From DUML01 sp050949905 (GTDB lineage Bacteria > Bacillota > Desulfitobacteriia > Desulfitobacteriales > Syntrophobotulaceae), in the NCBI GenBank assembly GCA_050949905.1, contig JBMNGP010000025.1, positions 1 through 64,000 of the forward strand: a stretch of DNA of 64,000 nucleotides. The letters are read 5' to 3'. A program made the position numbers and the translations under genes. The notes under the pieces are model-generated. The model saw only the letters and a list, made by a program, of their open reading frames with translations, was not told the origin of the DNA and searched no databases. This document shows positions 57,106 through 64,000 of this stretch, one piece after another. How positions within the stretch are numbered: the first letter of the stretch is position 1; every line of letters starts with the position of its first letter.

Positions 57106-57141
57106 TTGGTTATGAGCTCTAAAACTTTAGGAGGACTAAAA

Positions 57142-58218
57142 TTGAAGAAAATAAATATGGAAAATATCGGCTTAAGCCAGAGGTTTATCAATGAGGCTGC
57201 TTTATACCCAGAGCTTTTTGTGGGGAGAGTAGCTTCCCAGTATAAAAATTTCTATAGGGTAATAACGGAACAAGGTGAGCTACTGGCGGAAGTTTCCGGG
57301 AAGTTCTGTTTTGAGGTAAAAACCAAAGCGGATTACCCTGCTGTAGGCGATTTCGTGATGCTGGACCGCGCTGAGGACAGGGCGGGAAATGGCATTATCC
57401 ACCAAGTTCTCACCAGAAAAAGTGCTTTTATCAGAAAGGCTGCAGGAACATCTCCCGAGGAGCAAGTTGTTGCCTCCAACATTGACACGGTTTTTATCTG
57501 TATGTCGCTTAATAATGATTTTAATATCCGCAGGATAGAGCGCTATCTGGGGATTGCCTGGAACAGCGGGGCAAGTCCGGTTATCGTGCTTACCAAATCC
57601 GACTTATGTCATAATCTTGCGGAGAAGCTGGCGGAGCTGGATACTGTGGCTTTGGGCGTTGATGTAATTATTACGTCCAATATTAGTAAGGATGGTTACA
57701 TGCCGGTTAAGAGTTATACAGGCAGCGGAAAAACCATTGCTTTTATCGGCTCCTCAGGTGTTGGTAAATCGACCTTGATCAATAGGCTTCTAGGGGAAAA
57801 TATTATTAAAACAAATGAGCTAAGAAATGACGACAAAGGCCGGCATACTACGACGCGCAGGGAGATGTTTATTCTTCCCGGCGGAGGAGTAGTTATTGAT
57901 ACCCCCGGTATGCGGGAAATCGGCCTGGAAAGTGCCGATTTAGCCAAAACCTTTGCCGACATCGATGAACTGGCAACAAGATGTAAATTTAGTGACTGTA
58001 CGCATCTAAAAGAGCCCGGCTGTGCGGTGCAAGAGGCCATCAAATCGGGCTTATTGTCCAGGGATAGGTTGGAAAGCTATCTCAAGCTCAAAAAAGAAGC
58101 CAAGTATGACGGATTAAATTCCAGGCAAATCGAAAATGAAAAGCTTGCTGAAATGTTCAAAGATGTAGGCGGAATTAAGGGTGCTCGCAAGCTCACTAAA
58201 GCCAAGGCTAAAAAATAA
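57142..58218 (+). CDS. rsgA: Ribosome small-subunit-dependent GTPase RsgA
   Basis: A circularly permuted GTPase that checks late 30S maturation. An OB-fold (about 20-95) precedes the G domain, whose motifs come in the permuted order G4 (TKSDLC), G1 (GSSGVGKSTLIN) and G3 (DTPGM). A zinc-binding CKFSDCTHLKEPGC segment and a Lys-rich C-terminus follow. I use TTG 57142 because AGGAGG lies seven bases ahead; the ORF also extends upstream to 57106. About 358 residues, slightly longer than typical. Confidence 0.92.
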   Translation: MKKINMENIGLSQRFINEAALYPELFVGRVASQYKNFYRVITEQGELLAEVSGKFCFEVKTKADYPAVGDFVMLDRAEDRAGNGIIHQVLTRKSAFIRKAAGTSPEEQVVASNIDTVFICMSLNNDFNIRRIERYLGIAWNSGASPVIVLTKSDLCHNLAEKLAELDTVALGVDVIITSNISKDGYMPVKSYTGSGKTIAFIGSSGVGKSTLINRLLGENIIKTNELRNDDKGRHTTTRREMFILPGGGVVIDTPGMREIGLESADLAKTFADIDELATRCKFSDCTHLKEPGCAVQEAIKSGLLSRDRLESYLKLKKEAKYDGLNSRQIENEKLAEMFKDVGGIKGARKLTKAKAKK

Positions 58219-58228
58219 GGATCAAAAA

Positions 58229-58262
58229 CAGGTTCGGCAGGTAATAAGCTGAACCTGCTTTT
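58229..58262 (+). terminator. Terminator after rsgA
   Basis: CAGGTTC and GAACCTG flank a loop and are followed by CTTTTGATTG. Moderate strength. Confidence 0.6.
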
Positions 58263-58543
58263 GATTGACGGCCAAGATGACTGATGACGGTATTCTGTGT
58301 TATTTTTTCTATAGGCAAGTATAAGACTGTGGTATATAATAGTACATATTTACAATATATGACAGCACTGGTAGTCGAATAGAAAGAGCCAACAGCCGGA
58401 GGATTGCAAAGGAGCTTTCTCAGTGTAAGCAGCGGCCATTTCCTCGGCGTCAACTCGTCCGGGCAAATCTTCCGGAGCCGGTGGCGGCGGTTCCTCCGGC
58501 GGCGGAGGCGGCTGGTAATAATGCCGGAAAGGGGGTAAGTCTT
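58263..58543. other. Gap before the sirtuin gene, with a Gly/Ser-rich coding remnant
   Basis: Most is non-coding. From about 58431 to 58501 one frame reads ...RPGKSSGAGGGGSSGGGGGW followed by TAA: a GC-rich, Gly/Ser-rich tail with no start codon of its own. It looks like the 3' end of a lost gene rather than an active one. It overlaps an in-frame upward extension of the sirtuin ORF in another frame, which is why I do not use the upstream sirtuin ATG. Confidence 0.35.
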
Positions 58544-59266
58544 ATGAGTATAAATAAACTGAAAAAAATAATTGCTGATTCCGACAACATTGTCTTTTTT
58601 GGCGGTGCAGGGGTATCCACGGAGAGCAATATTCCTGATTTCCGATCCTCAACAGGCCTGTATAAGACAAACAGCGGTTATCAGTATCCGCCGGAACAAA
58701 TGTTATCCTATACTTTTTTTCTAGAGCATACGCAGGAATTCTATGATTTTTACAAAAGTAAAATGATTTATCGGGATGCCAAGCCTAACGCCGCTCATCT
58801 ATCCTTGGCCGAATTGGAGAAAAGAGGCAAGCTGAAGGCAGTAATTACGCAAAATATTGACGGCCTTCATCAAATGGCGGGCAGCAAAGAGGTTTTGGAG
58901 TTACACGGTTCCATCTATAGAAATTATTGCCTTAAATGCCAGAAGAGTTTTGCTTTGGAGTATATCCTTGATTCCAAAGATATACCTAGATGTGATGCCT
59001 GTGGGGGGCTTATCAAACCCGATGTTGTTTTATATGAGGAAAGTCTCGATACCGCACTGCTTAATAAAGCAGTTCAGTACATCGCCTGCTCCGATGTGCT
59101 GATTGTTGGCGGAACCTCTTTAACCGTTTACCCTTCAGCGGGTTTAGTCCAGTATTACCGGGGCAATAAGTTGGTATTAATCAACAAAACCTCAACCCAG
59201 TATGATAGGAGAGCGAATCTGATTATTAATTCAAAAATCGGTGAAACACTAAAGGAAGTAGTTTAA
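58544..59266 (+). CDS. NAD-dependent protein deacetylase, SIR2 family (CobB-like)
   Basis: 240 residues with the full sirtuin signature: NAD-binding FFGGAGVSTESNIPDFRSST, the QNIDGLHQMAG motif with the catalytic His in ELHGSIYRNYC, and a zinc ribbon with CLKCQKSF and CDACGGL. It removes acyl groups from lysines using NAD. I use ATG 58544, preceded by AAAGGGGGTAAG. The following small acidic protein and a terminator lie between it and the coat polysaccharide genes. Confidence 0.92.
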   Translation: MSINKLKKIIADSDNIVFFGGAGVSTESNIPDFRSSTGLYKTNSGYQYPPEQMLSYTFFLEHTQEFYDFYKSKMIYRDAKPNAAHLSLAELEKRGKLKAVITQNIDGLHQMAGSKEVLELHGSIYRNYCLKCQKSFALEYILDSKDIPRCDACGGLIKPDVVLYEESLDTALLNKAVQYIACSDVLIVGGTSLTVYPSAGLVQYYRGNKLVLINKTSTQYDRRANLIINSKIGETLKEVV

Positions 59267-59271
59267 AAAAC

Positions 59272-59314
59272 ATGAGAGGAGATCTTAAAATTTAGATACC
59301 TCTCATAATTTTTT
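59272..59314 (+). terminator. Terminator between the sirtuin and acidic-protein genes
   Basis: ATGAGAGG (59272-59279) pairs with CCTCTCAT (59299-59306), extended inside by ATCT/AGAT, then AATTTTTT. Convergent genes on both sides can use it. Confidence 0.85.
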
Positions 59315-59341
59315 AACCAACATGATTCTTAAAAAAATGGC

Positions 59342-59518
59342 TCATTCATCATCTTCGTCTTCATCGTCATCGTCATCATCATCGTCGTCGTTGTCTTCAA
59401 TCTCGTCGAAATCGACTTTCATCACTTCGCCATTAGTATAGGTTATCTTTACTTTGGCAACGTCTAGATTGTTGGTTAAGGCATCGACAACTTGTCTTAG
59501 AAATTCTTCTTTGTGCAT
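59342..59518 (-). CDS. Small protein with a poly-aspartate tail
   Basis: A 58-residue ORF, too short for most ORF callers. The start ATG has AAAGGAGCGAGATC upstream, a clear ribosome site. The first 40 residues (MHKEEFLRQVVDALTNNLDV, then VKITYTNGEVMKVDF) are an ordinary amphipathic helix and beta segment; the last 18 are almost all Asp and Glu, with nine Asp in a row. I do not recognise a family. The tail could bind divalent metal or a basic protein. GAC and GAT codons alternate irregularly, so it is not a simple recent triplet expansion. Confidence 0.7.
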   Translation of the reverse strand: MHKEEFLRQVVDALTNNLDVAKVKITYTNGEVMKVDFDEIEDNDDDDDDDDDEDEDDE

Positions 59519-59666
59519 GATCTCGCTCCTTTCCTTTTCTTATTTAACAACTTCATTTCTCGTTGAAGAACTCTGCTAAAGTGAAGAAGATAGCCTTTTA
59601 TACTATATGAACATTTTATGCAAATGGTACAAGATTAGTGTTTATTACTAGTAATATCGAGTTATT

Positions 59667-60621
59667 CTAGAGTGACAAATCATTTCTGTATATATCTATG
59701 ATTTGTTGCCTTAAACCTTCTTGCAATGAGCATTTTGGATCATAGTTTAATAACCTTTGCGCTTTGGAGATGTCAGCCCAAGTATGCAATGGATCCCCAT
59801 TCTGTCGGCCCATAAATGCCAGATGCGCTTTTTGTTTGAGCAGATCTTCAAGCATGGAGATAACTTCCAGGATCGAAGCTCTTTCGAATCCCCCAATATT
59901 AATTATTTCTCCGATAACTCCTTTGGCCTCAAGGACCGCAACAGTTGCTTCGACACAATCTTGGATATAGGTGAAATCTCGTGTTTGTAATCCATCACCA
60001 TAGATTTATTTCGATCGGCTCGTGCTTAATAATCCCCTTGATGAATCGATGAAAGGCCATATCAGATCTTTGTCTCGGACCAAATACCGTGAAGTATCTT
60101 AGAATAACGATTGGGATCCCATAACTTTCTTGATAAACCTTACACAAGTATTCACCCGTTAACTTACTCACCCCGTAGGGAGAAAGGGGGGTGGGCAGGG
60201 AAGTTTCGGCAACTTTCCCCATTTTTTCACCGTAAACAGATGAAGTTGAAATATAGATGAACTTGCTGAGTGGGCAGGCGCGAACTGCTTCGAGTAAGAA
60301 TTGGGTGGCAACAATATTATGGTCAACGTAGAGCTTAAAATCAGACCCCCAACTTGTGCGGACACCCGGGATAGCAGCTAAATGATAGACAACTTCAACA
60401 CCTTCTAAAAGTTTCTTCAGGTCAGTTTGGCGCAGGTCAGCTTGATGAAATTTAAAACGCGGATTCATAAGCAGCAACCTGAGATTTCTTATTTTTGTCT
60501 GCTTAAGGGAAGGGATGATAAAGCCATCAATTCCAATGACCTCGACATCCTTTATTTCCAGTAATCGTTCACAAAGGTGTGATCCGATAAAACCGGCGGC
60601 TCCCGTTACGAGTATTTTCAT
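59667..60621 (-). pseudogene. NAD-dependent sugar-nucleotide epimerase/dehydratase, frameshifted
   Basis: An extended short-chain dehydrogenase of the UDP-glucose epimerase group, about 315 residues when joined. Features are the NAD motif LVTGAAGFIGSHLCERL, YHLAAIPGVRTSW, STSSVYG, the catalytic YGVSK and RYFTVFGPRQRSDMA. The frame breaks near 60001: EINLW-stop becomes, with one base skipped, YGDGLQTRDFTYIQDCVEAT, and then runs to the normal end LHTWADISKAQRLLNYDP. ATG 60621 directly follows the UDP-glucose dehydrogenase fragment. It probably once made nucleotide sugars for spore-coat or surface polysaccharide. Confidence 0.85.
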
Positions 60622-60766
60622 CCTATCCCAACCCCCAGGTATAACAACCCTTGTCTTCGGATCATTTCTCCATCGAGACAGTTTCTGGCATCAAGAACGA
60701 TAGATCCTTTCATTCTCGCTTGAACTTCCGACCAATCGCAGTTGATGAATTGCTCCCATTCTGTGG
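60622..60766 (-). pseudogene. UDP-glucose 6-dehydrogenase, C-terminal fragment only
   Basis: On the minus strand about 48 residues read TEWEQFINCDWSEVQARMKG, then SIVLDARNCLDGEMIRRQGL and LYLGVGIG, ending next to the epimerase ATG. This is the C-terminal end of a UDP-glucose/GDP-mannose dehydrogenase (compare the usual TEW-x(3)-F...DGRN...Y-x-GIG pattern). The rest of the gene is absent; the sequence switches at about 60766 to the CotS gene on the other strand. It is thus a stub at a rearrangement point. Confidence 0.65.
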
Positions 60767-61671
60767 AAAACTATCTCATTCAACCGTGGGATTTAGAAGA
60801 TGAAGGTACCGGGGTCAACCTTGATATGTGGGTTCCTCCGGAAGTAGATAAATTAGCAGAGCAAGTTATAGCCTATTACGACATGGAAATTCACACCAAA
60901 ACGTTAATTACCTCAAAGCCGGACAAAGGTGGGGCCATCTGGAAAATAGAAACCAACAAAGGACCCCGCAGTTTGAAGTTGTTGCATCGTAAGCCAAAAA
61001 GAAGCCTCTTTAGCGTAGGGGCCCAGGACTACATTGTAAAAAACGGTGGCAGGGTTCCGGAATTAATCAAGAGCAAAGAAGGGGCGCTGTATGTTGAAAA
61101 GGGAGGTAAGTTATGGATTGTCACAGATTGGATTGAATCCCTTACTCCGGCAAGTAAGGATCTTTCCGGTGCTCAGGCTTTATGTTATGGCCTTGGGGAG
61201 TTTCATAGGCATACACGTGGATACACTCCGCCTACCGGTTCCCAAAGAGCGTCAAGATTATATCAATGGCCCGCTTATTATCAAAAAATAATTACAAAAA
61301 TAGGCTGGTTCCGCAATGTAGCCAAAGCATATAGTGATATTCCGAGTAGTCAAGTACTGCTTGCAAATATCAATACTTTTGAACGTCAGGCTCTGGATGC
61401 CTTGTCCTTTCTTCAACAATCATCCTATACTCAGATGGTCTCAAGGGGTGAGGAGCATTGGGGGCTCGTGCACCAAGACTACGGATGGTCTAACGGACAA
61501 CTAGGTATTGGCGGTCTTTGGGTGATCGATTTGGATGGTGTGGCCTACGACTTACCGATCCGCGATCTTCGGAAGCTTATATCAGGTACGATGGATGATT
61601 TAGGAAGGTGGGACGTTACTTGGATTCGGGGCATGATCAGTGCCTACCATGAGGCGAATCACGATCGATAG
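60742..61671 (+). pseudogene. cotS: CotS-family spore coat protein (kinase-like), broken at both ends
   Basis: CotS proteins have a choline-kinase/aminoglycoside-phosphotransferase-like fold and are part of the spore coat. The family block TSKPDKGGAIWKIETNKGPR is present, as are SLKLLHRKPKRSLFSVGAQD, VHQDYGWSNG (catalytic HxD) and VIDLDGVAYDLPIRDLRKLI (metal-binding DLD). At the 5' end the frame runs into the UDP-glucose dehydrogenase stub with no ribosome site, so its true start is lost. At the 3' end a one-base shift near 61660-61666 cuts off the C-terminal lobe, which continues in the next ORF as IDRETYEILLNDLAFPNEFY. Confidence 0.8.
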
Positions 61672-63226
61672 AGAAACTTACGAGATATTATTAAATGATT
61701 TGGCATTCCCAAATGAGTTCTATAAACACCTAAATGAGATGTTATACGACCCGATCAGTTTTCTAACCAATAATTTAGAAGGGATTATGTTACATCTCAA
61801 CCTATTAGAAGAAACAAAGGCTTTGGCATTAGCTGAATTAGCATTAGACAAGGAAAAATTCCCCAAGGGGGATTATGGGGAAAATGTCGGGTTGGAACCA
61901 GAGATACTCGAGATAATACAATGTAAAGCATCAATGGCAAGCAATATATTCCCAAAATTGGTCAAAAAAACTGAACCCGAAATTCAGCAACAAAAAGAAG
62001 TAACAAAAGTATCTTTTGCGCATAAAGATCAATTGAAAGTGCTAATGATTTGTACGGAAAAATTGCCGGTTCCGGCTGTGCGTGGAGGTGCTATTCAAAC
62101 CTATATCGATGGTATCTCAGGTTTATTAAGTCACCAGTATTCTTTAACGATCTTAGGAACGACAGATCCAACATTACCAATTGAGGAATATAAAAATAAT
62201 ATTCGCTATGTAAGAGTTGAAAGCGAAAACTCCTTGGAAGTTTATGCCGCTGGGGTGATCGATTTTCTTCAGAACGAATCTTTTGATCTCATCCATGTTT
62301 TTAATCGCCCTCGGCTTATTCCCTTAATTCGTAAAGTGGCACCTAACACACGCATAATTTTAAGCATGCATAATGATATGTTTGATATGAATAAAATTGA
62401 CCGACAGGATGCGCTTACTGCAATTAACGAAGTAGAACAGATTATTACAGTCAGCGATTATGTGGGAAAGACGATCTCCAATCTCTATCCTCAAGCGGCT
62501 TCCAAGCTTCGCACGATTTATTCAGGAGTTGATCTAAAAAAGTTTATTCCCTGGGAAACATCAAAGGTGGCTACTCAAGTTCGTCATGAACTACGCAGCA
62601 GCTATAACCTTGAAGATAAAACAGTCATATTATTTGTTGGGCGCTTAACCCCCAAAAAGGGTGCGGACTTATTAATTCACGCCCTCAATGAACTTTCCAT
62701 AAAGGATTCCAATATCGCCTTGGTTATCGTAGGTGGAACCTGGTACAGTATCGATTCTGTAACTGATTATGTTGCCTATGTTCGAGCGTTAGCAGAGAAA
62801 GCTAAGTTTCCTGTAATAACGACAGGGTATGTAGCCTCTGATGTTATTCACAAGTGGTTTTGGGCTGGTGATATCTTTGTCTGCCCATCTCAGTGGCAAG
62901 AACCTCTTGCCCGTGTCCATTACGAAGCCATGGCTGCAGGCTTACCATTTTTAACGACGGCACGGGGCGGTAATCCGGAAGTTGTGATTGAGCAAAATGG
63001 TTTACTTGTCGACCGACCTGAGGATTCTGTTAATTTTGCGGAAAAACTTAACATTCTCCTTACTGATCCGCAGCTTAGACGAAGAATGGGGCAAACAGGC
63101 AGGCGGTTAGCCGAAGAACGTTTCAGCTGGGAACGTGTGGCGCACGAAGTCTCAGAATCATGGGAGCAGGTATTCAATACGAAAACAGAGGATAATGAGT
63201 TCGCATTAGGGCTTGCTAAAGGTTAG
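61640..63226 (+). CDS. CotS C-terminal lobe fused to a CotSA-like GT4 glycosyltransferase
   Basis: 528 residues in one frame. The first 75 or so (IDRETYEILLNDLAFPNEFY onward) complete the kinase-like CotS protein of the preceding frame. After a linker rich in Lys and Glu comes a full GT-B glycosyltransferase: N-domain VLMICTEKLPVPAVRGGAIQ (near 136-155), HVFNRPRLIPLIRK, then the C-domain FVGRLTPKKGADLLIHALN and donor-binding SQWQEPLARVHYEAMAAGLP with the E-x7-E motif. The TEKLPVPxVRGGAIQ start matches CotSA, whose gene neighbours cotS in Bacillus. So a CotS-CotSA fusion protein existed here before the frameshift. The apparent start at 61640 is arbitrary. Confidence 0.78.
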   Translation: MPTMRRITIDRETYEILLNDLAFPNEFYKHLNEMLYDPISFLTNNLEGIMLHLNLLEETKALALAELALDKEKFPKGDYGENVGLEPEILEIIQCKASMASNIFPKLVKKTEPEIQQQKEVTKVSFAHKDQLKVLMICTEKLPVPAVRGGAIQTYIDGISGLLSHQYSLTILGTTDPTLPIEEYKNNIRYVRVESENSLEVYAAGVIDFLQNESFDLIHVFNRPRLIPLIRKVAPNTRIILSMHNDMFDMNKIDRQDALTAINEVEQIITVSDYVGKTISNLYPQAASKLRTIYSGVDLKKFIPWETSKVATQVRHELRSSYNLEDKTVILFVGRLTPKKGADLLIHALNELSIKDSNIALVIVGGTWYSIDSVTDYVAYVRALAEKAKFPVITTGYVASDVIHKWFWAGDIFVCPSQWQEPLARVHYEAMAAGLPFLTTARGGNPEVVIEQNGLLVDRPEDSVNFAEKLNILLTDPQLRRRMGQTGRRLAEERFSWERVAHEVSESWEQVFNTKTEDNEFALGLAKG

Positions 63227-63328
63227 AAAAAATCAGTAATAACAAGGGTTTAAGGGCACTTTTGTCGAATTTAAATGCAAAGGAAAACGCTTGTTACCCC
63301 TAAAAACCTTGCACTTGGAGGAGATTAA

Positions 63329-64000
63329 ATGTACCGCAAACCCGAACCGCAGTTAACCATAGATGACTTTATTCTGCCTTTTTCCGGCAAACTGAATGCC
63401 GAAAATCGTTGGGTTAAATTAGCCAAAATCATACCTTGGGATGAATTCGAGAAAGACTACGCCTTCATGTTCCCGAGTGACCGGGGCAATGTTGCCAAGC
63501 CTGTCAGGATGGCTTTAGGTTCGCTGATCATCCAGGCCCGCTGCAATTATACCGACCGGGAAGTAGTGCAACAGCTTACGGAAAATCCTTACCTGCAGTA
63601 CTTCATCGGCCTGAAAGAGTATCAGTTGAGCCCGCCGTTTACTCCGGTAGCGCTGGTCAAATTTCGCAAACGGTTCAAAAAAGAACGCTTGGAGAAGATC
63701 AATGAGCGCATTGCATTGGCTATGACACAGTGGCAGGCCGCCGAGAAGGAGGAGGCTAAGAAAGATAACAATAACCACAATGATCCTCAGGGCGGAAATT
63801 CAGATACAGAGAGTGCAACAGAAACTAAAGTACCTGCAGAACCTCAAGCTAATCAAGGAGTTTTAATTTTGGATGCCACCTGCATCCCAGCTGACATCAA
63901 ATACCCGACTGATTTGGGTTTGCTCAATGAAGCCAGGGAAAAACTCGAAGAGATTATAGATACCCTTCACAACGCGGGGGGTAAAAAAGGCAAAAAACCT
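63329..64000 (+). CDS. Transposase, IS5/IS1182-like, N-terminal part (runs off the window)
   Basis: The ORF is open to the last base: 224 codons, starting at ATG 63329 after TTGGAGGAGATTAA. The N-terminal DUF772-like helical domain (RMALGSLIIQARCNYTDREV, LTENPYLQYFIGLKEYQLSP, FVKFRKRFKK-type segment) is followed by a low-complexity Asn/Glu-rich linker (about 145-175) and the first catalytic Asp region ILDATCIPADIKYPTDLGLL. The element's left end is probably near 63240 (AACAAGGGTTTAAGGGCACT), but I cannot confirm it without the right end. Confidence 0.85.
   Translation, partial: MYRKPEPQLTIDDFILPFSGKLNAENRWVKLAKIIPWDEFEKDYAFMFPSDRGNVAKPVRMALGSLIIQARCNYTDREVVQQLTENPYLQYFIGLKEYQLSPPFTPVALVKFRKRFKKERLEKINERIALAMTQWQAAEKEEAKKDNNNHNDPQGGNSDTESATETKVPAEPQANQGVLILDATCIPADIKYPTDLGLLNEAREKLEEIIDTLHNAGGKKGKKP

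Noticed and set aside
57106..57141. Longer RsgA start at 57106
   Set aside because: The AGGAGG ribosome site lies downstream of it and is ideally placed for TTG 57142.
58481..58543. N-terminal extension of the sirtuin (MAAVPPAAEAAGN...)
   Set aside because: It is a reading of GC-rich sequence in front of a good ribosome site; sirtuins of this class start just before the first strand, as from ATG 58544.

Overview
The window looks like the chromosome of a spore-forming anaerobic member of the Clostridia (Firmicutes), probably Peptococcaceae-like. The reasons are a low-GC genome with strong AGGAGG ribosome sites, a 16S-Ile-Ala-23S-5S rRNA operon, CotF/CotS/Mn-catalase spore-coat genes, a sigma-54 activator of clostridial type, and many insertion sequences. 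I cannot name the species from sequence alone.

Layout. (1) 1-15.3 kb is an aromatic/organic-acid catabolic island: TRAP permease genes dctM (C-terminus lost) and dctQ, a PAS-AAA-HTH sigma-54 activator, creatinase-like M24 proteins, two TRAP binding lipoproteins, then a hydroxyarylate decarboxylase set (UbiD, subunit D, UbiX, LpdD) interleaved with two copies of an unclassified membrane permease, one frameshifted. (2) 15.6-17.4 kb is a complete IS30-family element just upstream of the rRNA promoter. (3) 17.6-24.1 kb is an rRNA operon whose 16S and 23S genes carry four related intervening sequences, one encoding a four-helix-bundle IVS protein; the 5S gene is short and is followed by a second 5S-like fragment. 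(4) 24.5-26.1 kb is an IS4-family element. (5) 26.1-32.7 kb holds a 2-hydroxyacid dehydrogenase, an MFS carrier, a third M24 protein, a gallate-decarboxylase-type UbiD (LpdC-like) and a MerR regulator. (6) 32.8-36.1 kb is a second IS30 copy split by an IS256-family element. (7) 36.1-49.7 kb is a LacI-controlled island: creatininase-like protein, class II aldolase, Tm-1-like protein, Zn alcohol dehydrogenase, and tripartite tricarboxylate transporter (TTT) genes with duplicated TctC, TctA and creatininase. (8) 50-59.5 kb is housekeeping and spore functions (YkvA, esterase, Mn catalase, CotF proteins, NSS transporter, CDF transporter, RsgA, sirtuin, a tiny acidic protein). (9) 59.6-63.2 kb is a damaged spore-coat polysaccharide locus: epimerase, UDP-glucose dehydrogenase stub, and CotS joined to a CotSA-like glycosyltransferase. 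The window ends inside another transposase.

How it fits together. Binding-protein importers (TRAP, TTT) and permeases would bring in carboxylates; UbiD/UbiX/LpdD-type enzymes would remove aromatic carboxyl groups; M24 and creatininase-like hydrolases may act on amide or amidine bonds. Four sigma-54 -24/-12 promoters and a recurring palindrome (TTTCTA-N5-TAGAAA), placed about 170-205 bp upstream of three of them, suggest that the PAS activator at 2.2-3.6 kb runs a local regulon. In one of these the IS4 element now sits between enhancer and promoter. Duplication followed by decay is the other theme: most catabolic genes are present in two or three copies, and six single-base frameshifts, all of the +1 type, break one permease copy, one TctA copy (twice), the IS4 transposase, the epimerase and CotS.
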